Below the pieces are notes generated by a model. It did not search any database. It saw only the letters and a list, made by a program, of their open reading frames with translations, and had not been told where the DNA came from. A stretch of 64,000 bases of DNA from Enterobacter sp. JUb54 (lineage in GTDB: Bacteria > Pseudomonadota > Gammaproteobacteria > Enterobacterales > Enterobacteriaceae), in the NCBI RefSeq assembly GCF_014298075.1, contig NZ_CP060418.1:1054001-1118000 (forward strand), written 5' to 3'. This document shows, piece by piece, positions 18,601 through 26,533 of this stretch (its first letter is position 1; each line of letters begins with the position of its first letter). A program made the position numbers and the translations under genes.

Positions 18601-18693
18601 CCGTCAGACGGTACCTGCTCGATAACAGCCCGACAATATTCCGAGATTTTCTATCAGTACGACAACGCCACATACCCCGGCAACGTCGCGTAA
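15634..18693 (+). CDS. Tail tip / host specificity protein (J/TipJ-like)
   Basis: A 1019-residue protein overlapping the NlpC-like gene. The N-terminus has a ubiquitin-like I-type region (residues 1-75) followed by a short hydrophobic segment (AAWAAVAVAVASAAYSIY, about 88-105), then GKLGDAIRELFGRYRIYPD, typical of J-like central hub proteins. An acidic loop (DDGNDDDDDGN, about 265-275) could bind metal. The hub forms the base of the tail and carries the receptor-binding proteins encoded downstream. An I-J fusion organisation is likely because no separate lambda I-like gene is present. Confidence 0.82.
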   Translation: MTIRIYPSRLPGEPLERHEHGTMTLHDWMLKNVAGYSKAKVHPIAVEVNGKPVHSNAWPLCLLNPDSDVRIYPVPYGTGLEIAAWAAVAVAVASAAYSIYMMSTLDKGGGYSSANGLGLDLNPAKANTAKLGDAIRELFGRYRIYPDYMVQPVTRFDPNDPTRMVVEMLICLGVGNIAFTKGDIRVGSTPATSLGARFAHNIFSPGADVSGDHRSENWFNSTEVGGTSSGSGLDMAQTSPDSTDINADSMTVSGASVTFNGLDDGNDDDDDGNALPESWVEGAIVTIVAPMNFLVSTSSGYSVLASNSLDEIIPYPGMPVTLEIGGAEYELNLATYTAKQDAVPGTGGNSASLRASASPTTYDYSGAGQTFTITWQGLVYTISLVADYVNMSGLLAVINEGLTGSGLLAQDGGGVVLIAEASSPWLGGSIASSTLPVSVFGSGPVFTSGAASSGGSPAITASVTLAYGSASGAAFSGIPEGTQRLSLSHRGSEYRIADADGTTATVQRLIDGVIDPTWLGFAPRTMIDYQATGINDNDTWMGPFLACPENEVVDAFEVNVSFPSGLCGFDSKGKKRIRHTGIDVQYRAYGTGGGWQTLSFPYAEKNVNALGYTHRVTLSTPALVEVRMRRQNEQGSNNARDSMYWQALRGRLLARPSSYAGVTLMGATVETGGKLAAQSDRRVSVVGTRIYETGTARSISGALYHVGRSLGLAMDTEAIDMLESTYWSPGSEYFDYATGDSISALEMLQKITNAGKSYFLLSDGLASVGREGIKSWSGIISPHEMTEELQTSFTAPSADDYDGVDVTYINGTTWAEETVQCRMPDNPTPIKVEKYTLDGVLDPDRAYRIGMRRLMKYLHQRLGHSTSTELEALVYQFGDRILLTDDIPGNNTVSTLVVDMSTGSGQTTFSVTEPLDWSFENPRALLRYQDGSASGLLVATRVGDYELSVPWQAGFDDIILDDPCIEPPRLIFCSSTRSYYDAIFDEIGSPSDGTCSITARQYSEIFYQYDNATYPGNVA

Positions 18694-18721
18694 CACCCAC
18701 TAAAACCCCCGATTAACTTTA

Positions 18722-18747
18722 TTCGCTTAAACCCTCGTTTAGGCGAA
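18722..18747 (+). other. Left crossover site of invertible tail-spike segment (Din-family type)
   Basis: A 26-bp imperfect palindrome: half sites TTCGCTTAAAC and GTTTAGGCGAA (10 of 11 positions symmetric) around a CCTC centre. Length, A/T-flanked half sites and asymmetric central CT match the 26-bp sites of Hin, Gin, Cin and Pin. It lies 22 nt upstream of the spike ATG and recurs in inverted orientation at 24936-24961. Confidence 0.82.
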
Positions 18748-18894
18748 GACTCTTTTTGGAGCAAAAAACATGGCCGAACTTAACCCGCCGCTGGGAACGA
18801 CGACGCCGGAAATATTTTTAGATAACGTTAAGCGGGCCGACCGACTGGTGAACGGCCCGGCGGCCACCGTCCCCGATCGCGCCGGCGAGCCGCT
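18729..18894 (+). repeat. Left arm of 166-bp inverted repeat (spike leader and N-terminus)
   Basis: This arm is identical, apart from position 18871, to the reverse complement of 24789-24954. It spans half the crossover site, the leader, the ribosome-binding site and the first 41-42 codons of the spike gene, so both spikes have the same anchoring domain and translation signals. Confidence 0.9.
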
Positions 18895-20956
18895 GGACTC
18901 CTGGCGACTTCAGCAACAAAAAATGGAGGATACGCTCGATAACTTCCAGGAAAACGGCGGCGCCCTGGGGTTTGGCTCGCGTGATGAATTGCTGGCCTAC
19001 ACCCCGGATAAAGCCAACGTGCTGGCCGTAGATACCAGCGCCGGGGAGCAATATCTCTGGACAGGTACAGAATGGGTTTCTTCGGAATACCAGGCCAACG
19101 AGAAGATCAAAACGCTGAATGAGACAATTAAGAAGGGTGACGCCAGCGACGTGATTTTCAAAGTTGTCGATTTACTTGGCTGGCGCCAGTTTTACGCGCT
19201 GACTACCGGGGAATTTGGGACAAAATTCACCCGCATAAAACCTGACGGAATTGAATTGTCCGGGTTCAATCTGAAATTCTCCGAGGAGGCTGGGTTTTAC
19301 TTTCAAAACTTTATTGGGCAACGGTTGACGATCATTGATGAAAATGGCGTTGTTGCTCCGAGGAGTCTGCGTGCGACAGTTGCCGGGGCGTTCGGTACTG
19401 ATGCTGCGAAACTGTCCCACTCAGGGATTGTGTTTGACGGCGGTAATGCCCGGATCGATATCTCTGGCCCTGAATTTATCAAGGCAGCCGATATCATTGG
19501 CAGAACCAAAACCGTTGTCGATAAATACGGGAATTGGGTCGGTGGCGGGGGCGGAATGTCGCAGCAGGACAGGATCGATATTCTGAATGCCGAGAACCTC
19601 AACTATTACAGTAAGGTCCGCAGCCGGTATAACACAGATATCGAGCGTCTTGTGTTTGCACTTACGTTAATTCTGGGCTCGGGCCAGTCTCTGGAATCGA
19701 CTCAGGAGGGGTTCCCGGCGCTGAGCACGAGTGTTTACGAGAATCTGGGTAACCTGATGCTGGGTGATAGCCCGCGGCCAAACAGCAGGACCGCCGCGAA
19801 TTTCACCCCCGTCGGCACGCCGGAACTGAAGCCGCTAAAGGCTGTTGTACAAAGTTCTGACGGCTCCACGATTTTGACTACAGCGCAAATTTCTGCGTTA
19901 CCTGCCGGCGCACCTAACGAAGGTGAAGGTGCAGTGGCGACAGTTAACATGCTTCGGGCGTTGTTCCTGCGGCAGATGTCGTTGCTAACTGATCCCTCTC
20001 GCGCATTCGTACTGGCAAGTTGCGGGGTGAACGGGAGGACCATTGAAGCCCTTTCGAAAGGGGCCAGCCCTGAGTTATATAACCGCGTTCGTGAGGCTGT
20101 GACCAAAATTAAAGCGATTGCGGACAGCCAGGGTAAATCGTTTGGTATCGGCGCTATTCTGTTCGATCAGGGGCAATGGAACTACAACCCTGCATATGGC
20201 GGCGATGGTACCCGTGTGGGATGGAAGTCGTTATTCCTCAAATATTACGATGACCTGGTGGCCGATTTTTGCGCGGGGCAAAATCCCCCTGCGGTGTTCA
20301 TGAGCCAGACCGGGGCGGGATATACCAGCGATACCAACGAACTTGCGATCGGGATGGCCCAACTGGACCTGGTGACGGCTGGCGGGAATTTTTACGGATC
20401 CGGTACTACCTACCAGTTGCCGGATAAAGGCGGTCATTTAACCAGCAACGGGTATCGGTGGCGGTCTCAGCAGGATGCAAAGGTCGCATTCCGTGTGCTT
20501 GTCCTGGGCGAAGGCTGGGAACCGTTACATTGCGTCAGCGCGGAAGTTAAGGGGAATGTTGGCTTGCTCTCTTATGCGGTTCCTTATCCTCCCCTCCAGT
20601 GGGGGACGCCCTATGTTGGCAGGACAGCGACCACTTACGCCGATAAGGGGTATCGTGCTACCGATGACAACGGATCACTTCCCATTGCCGCGGCTGAAAT
20701 CGCCTCAGATACGGTAGTGAAACTGACATTCAGCCGTACCGCCGTCGGTACCGTGAAAATCTGGTATGCCGATAAGACGGTGCATAACGGTAATGGCTGC
20801 CTGAAAGACAGCGATCCGTTCCTGGCTACGGAAAATTACGTTTATATCGCGGGTAGCGGCCAGTACGCCGATGAGAATATCCCCGAACTGGTGGGGAAAC
20901 CGTACCCACTTCATAACTGGGCCTGGGCTCAGGTCATTACCACGATTGCAGCATAA
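18770..20956 (+). CDS. Tail spike with SGNH/sialate-esterase-like domain (expressed orientation)
   Basis: A 728-residue receptor-binding protein directly behind the tail-tip gene. Residues 1-43 are identical to the opposite-strand spike and probably anchor it to the tail hub. Residues about 60-290 are beta-rich. The C-terminal half is an SGNH-like esterase: GSGQSLES with nucleophile Ser307, SCGVNGRTIE, DQGQWN (Asn471) and DKGGHL with Asp552/His556, a carbohydrate O-acetylesterase pattern. It would deacetylate capsule or O-antigen. It is followed 11 nt later by a lectin-like gene. In the present orientation it is read by late transcription. Confidence 0.82.
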   Translation: MAELNPPLGTTTPEIFLDNVKRADRLVNGPAATVPDRAGEPLDSWRLQQQKMEDTLDNFQENGGALGFGSRDELLAYTPDKANVLAVDTSAGEQYLWTGTEWVSSEYQANEKIKTLNETIKKGDASDVIFKVVDLLGWRQFYALTTGEFGTKFTRIKPDGIELSGFNLKFSEEAGFYFQNFIGQRLTIIDENGVVAPRSLRATVAGAFGTDAAKLSHSGIVFDGGNARIDISGPEFIKAADIIGRTKTVVDKYGNWVGGGGGMSQQDRIDILNAENLNYYSKVRSRYNTDIERLVFALTLILGSGQSLESTQEGFPALSTSVYENLGNLMLGDSPRPNSRTAANFTPVGTPELKPLKAVVQSSDGSTILTTAQISALPAGAPNEGEGAVATVNMLRALFLRQMSLLTDPSRAFVLASCGVNGRTIEALSKGASPELYNRVREAVTKIKAIADSQGKSFGIGAILFDQGQWNYNPAYGGDGTRVGWKSLFLKYYDDLVADFCAGQNPPAVFMSQTGAGYTSDTNELAIGMAQLDLVTAGGNFYGSGTTYQLPDKGGHLTSNGYRWRSQQDAKVAFRVLVLGEGWEPLHCVSAEVKGNVGLLSYAVPYPPLQWGTPYVGRTATTYADKGYRATDDNGSLPIAAAEIASDTVVKLTFSRTAVGTVKIWYADKTVHNGNGCLKDSDPFLATENYVYIAGSGQYADENIPELVGKPYPLHNWAWAQVITTIAA

Positions 20957-20967
20957 GGAAAATCATC

Positions 20968-21720
20968 ATGGGTATTACGCTTTACACCAATAATACTGAA
21001 TCCAGCATTTCAGAGCCTGATGGTTATTCGCCAGGATTTGATACAACGACCCTTCGCCGGGCGGAAATATTTACGTATACCGGGATCGGAAATAATTTAA
21101 TGCCCGGTGAAGATTTACCCATCACTGTTGGCTCACCATCGTTTATTGATGGAACGCCATTTGTTTCATTCTCTAATAACGCGTCGGTTGCACACCTGAA
21201 CCTCGGCATTCCTGACAGTGGGGCCCAAACGTGGTTTGCGCTTTTCGATCCAAATAATGACGCATCACAGCGCATTGTTATGGGAAGCTATACCGGCACG
21301 AGTGCAAATAATCACCCTGGTGTCAGCATACTTATTGAAGCCAGTGGTGTGATGCGTTTGTCTCAGGGGTATCACAATACCTCGACCGATATTTACGGTG
21401 TGGCGTACGGTGATGTATCAACGTTTCACAAAGAAAAACCGATGCTGCTGAGTCTGGTTCTTGATGGTGGAAAAAGCACCCTGACAGACAGGACGAACAA
21501 TATCGTAACGGGTACGATGTTAACCGGCCCTCTTGAGCGAGCGCCGGCAAATATCCGGGTTGGTAAGGGAGGCGTGGGGTTATGGGGCTCAACTACGGCT
21601 ACAAGCCGGATAGGTGCCTACCTGGTGTTTGATCGGGTATTGTCTGAGGAGGAACAGGCCACAGTGCATGCTTATCTCCTGCGATGCGTCCAAGCTAAAT
21701 TCCCCTCTGTAACTTTCTGA
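20968..21720 (+). CDS. Tail-spike-associated lectin-fold protein
   Basis: A 250-residue, beta-rich protein 11 nt downstream of the spike, within the invertible segment. The C-terminal motif IGAYLVFDRVLSEEEQATVHAYL closely follows the end of concanavalin A-like/LamG domains (YnRaLSxxEh). There is no signal peptide. It probably forms a second receptor-binding subunit or spike cap used only with the upstream spike, since inversion would silence both together. The family is assigned from this motif alone. Confidence 0.6.
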   Translation: MGITLYTNNTESSISEPDGYSPGFDTTTLRRAEIFTYTGIGNNLMPGEDLPITVGSPSFIDGTPFVSFSNNASVAHLNLGIPDSGAQTWFALFDPNNDASQRIVMGSYTGTSANNHPGVSILIEASGVMRLSQGYHNTSTDIYGVAYGDVSTFHKEKPMLLSLVLDGGKSTLTDRTNNIVTGTMLTGPLERAPANIRVGKGGVGLWGSTTATSRIGAYLVFDRVLSEEEQATVHAYLLRCVQAKFPSVTF

Positions 21721-21727
21721 CCTGGCT

Positions 21728-21751
21728 GCGGCTATCATCATCGATAGCCGC
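21728..21751. terminator. Bidirectional terminator between convergent spike operons
   Basis: GCGGCTATC and GATAGCCGC form a perfect 9-bp stem with a 6-nt loop between two convergent genes; a T-rich run follows on the plus strand. It stays at the 3' end of whichever spike is expressed and blocks antisense transcription into the silent one. Confidence 0.75.
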
Positions 21752-21757
21752 TATTTT

Positions 21758-24700
21758 CTATTTCAAAAATACCGGTACGCTCAGGGCCCGAGCGATTGCC
21801 CCCGCAATAGCGTACCCTCCTGTTGACGGGTCAGGATGTAACCCGTCACCTATCATCCACGGTCTGGCTGAGCCAGCGGAATAATCTGCATGGTTTAAAC
21901 CGAAGGACGCCTGCAGATTCAAAAAAGCCACATCCCTGTCATCCCGCGCAATTTTGTACATCACCTCCGCATAGGTTGTCATAGGAATTGAATTACCCGT
22001 TGGTCGGTTATTCTCTGCCGGACAAATCAGTAAAATATCGGCAGTCGGCCGCACGGAACGCACACGATCAATCATCGTGAGAATATTGGTACGGAATGTT
22101 CCGGCAGACAGTTGCGCGCCCTGGTCGTTAGTTCCCAGCATTATCGTCACGAGATCGGCACCCAGACTCTCAAACGCATCAAGCCATCTCTGATCCATCG
22201 CGTTGACCCAGTGGTTAGTATGAGAACCACTACCCCCCATTTTATGAACTAATACACCCGACGCGGTTTGATTAAGGATGTTCGCCCCGTACAGCGTCAC
22301 CGGCGGGGTGATGACGGTATACGTTACCGTACCGCTACCAACTGTCGGCAGCGCCAGTGGCAAAATCTGCATCCCCGCCGGATAACTCAAAAGGTCAATT
22401 GTGACCGGTTCGCCCCCCGTAGCCTGGTACTGAATCACTCCAGAACCGCCCTCTGCGAACAGGAAAGAGTCAAAACCCAGCGCAAAATTCTGGCTGTATG
22501 AAATCGTTGCACCGCTGGCGGCCGCCGTCACAGACGAAATATCCGGCCCATGCCCTGTGTTGTAAGCACAGGTAAATCCGGACTGTACGACTGATGTACC
22601 CATTACATCTGTGTTGTCGCCATTATTGTCAAAGCCAAATGAGCGCCATCCGAACCCGACCGGAGGAACCGTGGCAGCTGCACCTGTATTGTTAAAATAT
22701 CGCCACAGCAACTGCGCCACTTTTAGCACATAACGTGGTGACATCCTAGTGTAGCTGTCGCCCAACATTGCCGTAACCTGACGCACAGCATCACCAAACG
22801 TCATTTTGGTCATTCGCATATGCGTTTCACGGAGGCGCTCAATACCAAAAACATCCGGGATTGTCTCTGTCGTTACCTCACCAGAGCCTTTCATTTTTAC
22901 CGGCGTTCCGTCGGGCATCTCCGAAAGATAGTAGTACGCATACTCCTCAAATACGGTTGCGGTCGCCCCCTTCTCAACCTGTGCATCGTTATATCGGTCT
23001 GCTCCAAAAGTGATCCGTGCGTATGCGATTGTTGAATCAGTAACGAACGATGTCAGCGTCTGCACAGATGATGCGTCAGCGCGGATGAACGCTTTACTGG
23101 CGTTGTAATACGCAATAAATCGGGCACCAACTACGAGCGCATACGCAGTGTTGTAGTCGAGTGGGATATAATCTGAATACACATACCGTGAATCGGGGGA
23201 AATAACGGAGCCTGATTCATTGATATACCCAGACTGAACCGTTTCTTTGTTAAAAATGTTTTTCCCCAGCGCCATTAAACCATGTGAAACAAAATTAATA
23301 TCCAGTTCATCGCCATTAACGATATCGCCTGGAATACGAATCTGAAAACCGTCAGGAAGCACTTTACGCATGACATGCACATAGTCTTCAACGGGTGGCA
23401 GTGTTGGCGATTTGGCTATAAACATCGCATCTTTGTTTGACAGGAGTGTAGTCACTCTCACATATTCCGCAGACGTGGGGGCAGTAACAACATTAACCGC
23501 CGACACCGACGAAAGATATTTTTTATCCGAGTCGTAGAAGTTAATGAAACGCATCGACCGGCTTGAACTTAGAACATCACCCGCCGACACTTTAATGTAT
23601 TCCGACGTGATGTATATGGACCCACTGGCCGCCGGAACCGGGAACCATGCACCGAACTCGTTGATATAACCATCAACCACCTTGTTCTTATTGAACAGGT
23701 TCGTACCGGGACCGTATAGGTCTGTTTCAGTCAGAGCCTTTACGGGGTCAGAAAAGACTACCGGCACCCCAGAAAATTCCGAAGGAGCCTTAGTTTTAAA
23801 CGGTTCAAATTCGGTGGCCTTGTTATTCCTTTCCACCATGGTGACAGACAACACGACAGAAGGAATTTCTATCCGCATATAGGCGGCGGTAGGCGGTATT
23901 ACCAGCGGATTGACAGGTTTTGTTGAATAGGACGAATCATACTGGCGGCTGATAAACATGCCCTTAGCGTCGTAGTATGCTGTAGCTTTCCACGGGTGAT
24001 CGACACAATGCGGCACCGCTGGATCGACGGAAATATACCCTGATACGGTCATGCTGGTATCGGTATCTGTCAGGATGGTACCGATACTGGAAAGATGCAC
24101 TCCGGCCATAGCCTCGGCAGGGTTAAACAAATTTTTCCCGTTAGCAAACCCCAGTGATTTATACGTATTTGTTGGCGCGCCTTTGATTTCATTCCGCAAT
24201 ACAGACTGGTAAGCCCTGTACGGCATTTCACCTGCACCGAACGTTACCTGATACGCATCAATATTTACCAGTGGTACGGAAACAATGAAATATGCAGTGC
24301 CGGCAGGAACAGTAAACGCCAGAACCGATGACAAATCAGATAAAAAATTATCATTACTGTCAAAAAAGCTGACCACTCGGGTCATTGTTCTGGAGGTATA
24401 TGCACCGCCAGCAACGGCAATAATTTTTTCTGAATAACAGTAATCGGGATTTTCCCGAGGAATTCCCGTCCCCTCAAACAGATAGAAACCGGAGATCACC
24501 GCACCCTTGTTGAACAGGTTCACGCCGGGCCCTACCAGGCTGGGAATAATCCCCTCTACGGCTTTCTGTGAAGTCATACGGCGCCCGGTAGGTTGCAGCG
24601 TCCCACTAACGTTCATGATCTCAATAGCCAGCGCGCTATTATCCGGGCTGCGGTAATAGGTGGTAGAGCCGGGAGGAATATTCGCGATATCATTTTGCGC

Positions 24701-24913
24701 TTCCGCCAGCGTCTGGTACTGCTTATTGAGCGGAATGATGTTCTGCCGGATTTCATCGTTTTTCGCCATCATCTGGCGCCAGGTATCGAGCGGCTCGCCG
24801 GCGCGATCGGGAACGGTGGCCGCCGGGCCGTTCACCAGTCGGTCGGCCCGCTTAACGTTATCTAAAAATATTTCCGGCGTCGTCGTTCCCAGCGGCGGGT
24901 TAAGTTCGGCCAT
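21758..24913 (-). CDS. Alternative tail spike with repeated modules and SGNH hydrolase domain (silent orientation)
   Basis: A 1051-residue protein on the minus strand. Residues 1-43 match the plus-strand spike. Four related modules follow, beginning near residues 132, 260, 405 and 552 with G-x-N-[LI]-F-N-[KP], each with YI-x-V strands and a (F/Y)-Y-D/N-(S/A)-x-K-x-F-(I/L) strand. The C-terminal 340 residues are a GDSL/SGNH esterase: GDSYTR (Ser720), LGTNDQ and DGLHPD (Asp1023, His1026). It would have a glycan specificity different from the active spike. In this orientation nothing obvious transcribes it; inversion would place it behind the tail-tip gene. Confidence 0.85.
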   Translation of the reverse strand: MAELNPPLGTTTPEIFLDNVKRADRLVNGPAATVPDRAGEPLDTWRQMMAKNDEIRQNIIPLNKQYQTLAEAQNDIANIPPGSTTYYRSPDNSALAIEIMNVSGTLQPTGRRMTSQKAVEGIIPSLVGPGVNLFNKGAVISGFYLFEGTGIPRENPDYCYSEKIIAVAGGAYTSRTMTRVVSFFDSNDNFLSDLSSVLAFTVPAGTAYFIVSVPLVNIDAYQVTFGAGEMPYRAYQSVLRNEIKGAPTNTYKSLGFANGKNLFNPAEAMAGVHLSSIGTILTDTDTSMTVSGYISVDPAVPHCVDHPWKATAYYDAKGMFISRQYDSSYSTKPVNPLVIPPTAAYMRIEIPSVVLSVTMVERNNKATEFEPFKTKAPSEFSGVPVVFSDPVKALTETDLYGPGTNLFNKNKVVDGYINEFGAWFPVPAASGSIYITSEYIKVSAGDVLSSSRSMRFINFYDSDKKYLSSVSAVNVVTAPTSAEYVRVTTLLSNKDAMFIAKSPTLPPVEDYVHVMRKVLPDGFQIRIPGDIVNGDELDINFVSHGLMALGKNIFNKETVQSGYINESGSVISPDSRYVYSDYIPLDYNTAYALVVGARFIAYYNASKAFIRADASSVQTLTSFVTDSTIAYARITFGADRYNDAQVEKGATATVFEEYAYYYLSEMPDGTPVKMKGSGEVTTETIPDVFGIERLRETHMRMTKMTFGDAVRQVTAMLGDSYTRMSPRYVLKVAQLLWRYFNNTGAAATVPPVGFGWRSFGFDNNGDNTDVMGTSVVQSGFTCAYNTGHGPDISSVTAAASGATISYSQNFALGFDSFLFAEGGSGVIQYQATGGEPVTIDLLSYPAGMQILPLALPTVGSGTVTYTVITPPVTLYGANILNQTASGVLVHKMGGSGSHTNHWVNAMDQRWLDAFESLGADLVTIMLGTNDQGAQLSAGTFRTNILTMIDRVRSVRPTADILLICPAENNRPTGNSIPMTTYAEVMYKIARDDRDVAFLNLQASFGLNHADYSAGSARPWMIGDGLHPDPSTGGYAIAGAIARALSVPVFLK

Positions 24914-24954
24914 GTTTTTTGCTCCAAAAAGAGTCTTCGCCTAAACGAGGGTTT
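24789..24954 (-). repeat. Right arm of 166-bp inverted repeat
   Basis: The reverse complement equals 18729-18894 with a single mismatch (24812). It carries the leader and first 41-42 codons of the minus-strand spike. Near-identity suggests recent gene conversion or selection to keep the shared anchor constant. Confidence 0.9.
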
Positions 24955-24961
24955 GTGCGAA
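24936..24961 (-). other. Right crossover site of invertible tail-spike segment
   Basis: Read on the minus strand it differs from the left site at two positions (half site TTCGCACAAAC); the CCTC centre and GTTTAGGCGAA half are identical. Inverse orientation of the asymmetric centre permits inversion rather than deletion. It lies 41-44 bp from the invertase start. Confidence 0.8.
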
Positions 24962-25004
24962 AGCCTTGGGCTTTTTACAATCAGCTATTTCAAAGGGTTA
25001 CATG

Positions 25005-25553
25005 ATGCTGATTGGCTATGCACGGGTGTCCACCGGGGATCAGAACCTCGATTTACAGAAAAACGCACTGATTCGTGCAGAATGTGAGCTGATTTTCGAA
25101 GATACGGCGAGCGGGAAGAACTCCCGAAGGCCGGGATTAAAGCGCGCTCTGAGGCGGCTAAAAGCAGGTGATGTGCTGGTGGTGTGGAAACTGGATCGGC
25201 TGGGGCGCAGCGTGCGCGATCTGATCACATTGGTATCGGAACTGCAGGCGAGAGGAGTTAATTTCCGGAGCCTCACCGATAGCATTGATACAAGTACAGC
25301 TGCAGGCCGTTTCTTCTTCCACGTCATGAGCGCATTGGCGGAGATGGAAAGGGAATTGATCGTGGAGCGCACCCGAGCTGGACTGGCTGCGGCGAGAGAG
25401 CAGGGGAGGATTGGTGGTCGCCGTCGGGTGATGACACCGGAAATTGTTGAAAGTGGCCGTCGTATGATTGAGAACGGCGCTACCCGGCAGCAGGTGGCTG
25501 ATGTGATCGGGGTGGGTGTGAAGACAATTTACAAGTATTTTCCCGCAGGGTAA
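25005..25553 (+). CDS. Serine DNA invertase (Hin/Gin/Pin family)
   Basis: A 182-residue protein; ATG 25005 gives the canonical start MLIGYARVSTGDQN, with Ser9 or Ser10 region as catalytic serine (an ATG one codon upstream is also present). The catalytic domain includes the KLDRLGRSVRDL helix, AAGRFFFHVMSALAEMERELI dimer helix and the RTRAGLAAAREQGRIGGRR linker, followed by a helix-turn-helix (TRQQVADVIGVGVKTIYKYFP). Length and motifs match small invertases rather than large integrases. It lies outside the flipped segment, next to the right site, so it stays transcribed in both states and should catalyse spike switching. Confidence 0.93.
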   Translation: MLIGYARVSTGDQNLDLQKNALIRAECELIFEDTASGKNSRRPGLKRALRRLKAGDVLVVWKLDRLGRSVRDLITLVSELQARGVNFRSLTDSIDTSTAAGRFFFHVMSALAEMERELIVERTRAGLAAAREQGRIGGRRRVMTPEIVESGRRMIENGATRQQVADVIGVGVKTIYKYFPAG

Positions 25554-25833
25554 GGCCGATCACCCTCGGGCCGTATGCAAGAGCCAGTAGGTGATCAATG
25601 GCTACATTGGCAGATGCTGCCGGGGATTTTTTACTGGTGCCATTTCTTCTGAACAAGCTAGGATTCTCTTACAGTACAAAAAAATCTGACAGTCAGCTTT
25701 GAGCGAGAAGAGGACATGCGAGTCAGGATAAAACGTAGTTAGTCATGCCATCAACAGGTAATATGGCGACGCGCGGAAAGTACGCCATCAATATTGCTGC
25801 TTTATCGCGTCTATAAATGTTTGGGAGGGTTCA

Positions 25834-26382
25834 ATGTCTTCAGCTTTACAACATCGTTTCATTCTGACGGGTGGCCCGGGGTCAGGAAAAAGCACGATAA
25901 TTGATACGATCATAAAACGAGGGTATTGGTGTTCAAAAGAAGCCGGAAGAGGTGTTATACAGGACCAGATTAACATAGAGGGTGATGCATTGCCGTGGGC
26001 CAATCGAACAGCTTTTGCAGAGCTCATGCTATCTTGGGAAATGCGTTCGTGGCACGAAGCGGAAGGGCAAACACGACCATGCTTCTTCGATCGTGGAGTT
26101 CCTGATGTTGCGGGTTATTTAAGCCTTGAAGAACTTACCATACCGAGGCATCTGGATAACGCCATTGCGAAATTTCGTTATAACCGTACCGTATTTATTG
26201 CACCACCCTGGCGTGACATATATGTACAGGATACAGAGCGCAAGCAATCTTTCGATGTCGCCGTCGCGACATATCACGCGATGGTGAAAGCATACCGTAT
26301 ATATGACTATCAGTTGATTGAATTACCATGCGTTTCTGTAGAGGAACGTGTGGATTTCATCCTTTCCAGGATATTACGCTGA
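25834..26382 (+). CDS. AAA-type ATPase / P-loop NTPase (AAA_28-like)
   Basis: A 182-residue protein with an N-terminal Walker A motif (TGGPGSGKST, residues about 12-21). CFFDRGVPDVAGYL probably supplies the metal-binding aspartate, and the C-terminal half contains ERKQSFDVAVATYHAMVKAY, a lid-like arrangement resembling small kinases. Comparable single-domain P-loop proteins are common in enteric genomes with unknown substrates. It has its own GGGAGG ribosome-binding site and a 280-bp upstream spacer after the invertase. It is probably a cargo gene at the prophage edge; the substrate is unknown. Confidence 0.72.
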   Translation: MSSALQHRFILTGGPGSGKSTIIDTIIKRGYWCSKEAGRGVIQDQINIEGDALPWANRTAFAELMLSWEMRSWHEAEGQTRPCFFDRGVPDVAGYLSLEELTIPRHLDNAIAKFRYNRTVFIAPPWRDIYVQDTERKQSFDVAVATYHAMVKAYRIYDYQLIELPCVSVEERVDFILSRILR

Positions 26383-26448
26383 TAGAACGGTAACAGCGCT
26401 TAATGATGAATCACCATGCCTGAACCTGCCATATTCTAGTGAATATAG

Positions 26449-26470
26449 AACTTCCACTCCTGGCACAGAA
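26449..26470 (+). repeat. Intergenic motif copy A (degenerate)
   Basis: AACTTCCACTCCTGGCACAG is a diverged copy of the motif seen intact at 32353 and 34019. It lies between the ATPase gene and the acetyltransferase gene. Confidence 0.45.
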
Positions 26471-26533
26471 CGGCCAGTGAGACGATCCAGTAGCTGCTTT
26501 AAACGAGATGTCGACTGGCCGTACCAATTCAGA

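Noticed and set aside
25554-25833. Possible prophage right attachment site after the invertase
   Set aside because: No direct repeat or tRNA-like sequence was found there; the prophage boundary cannot be placed without the left end.
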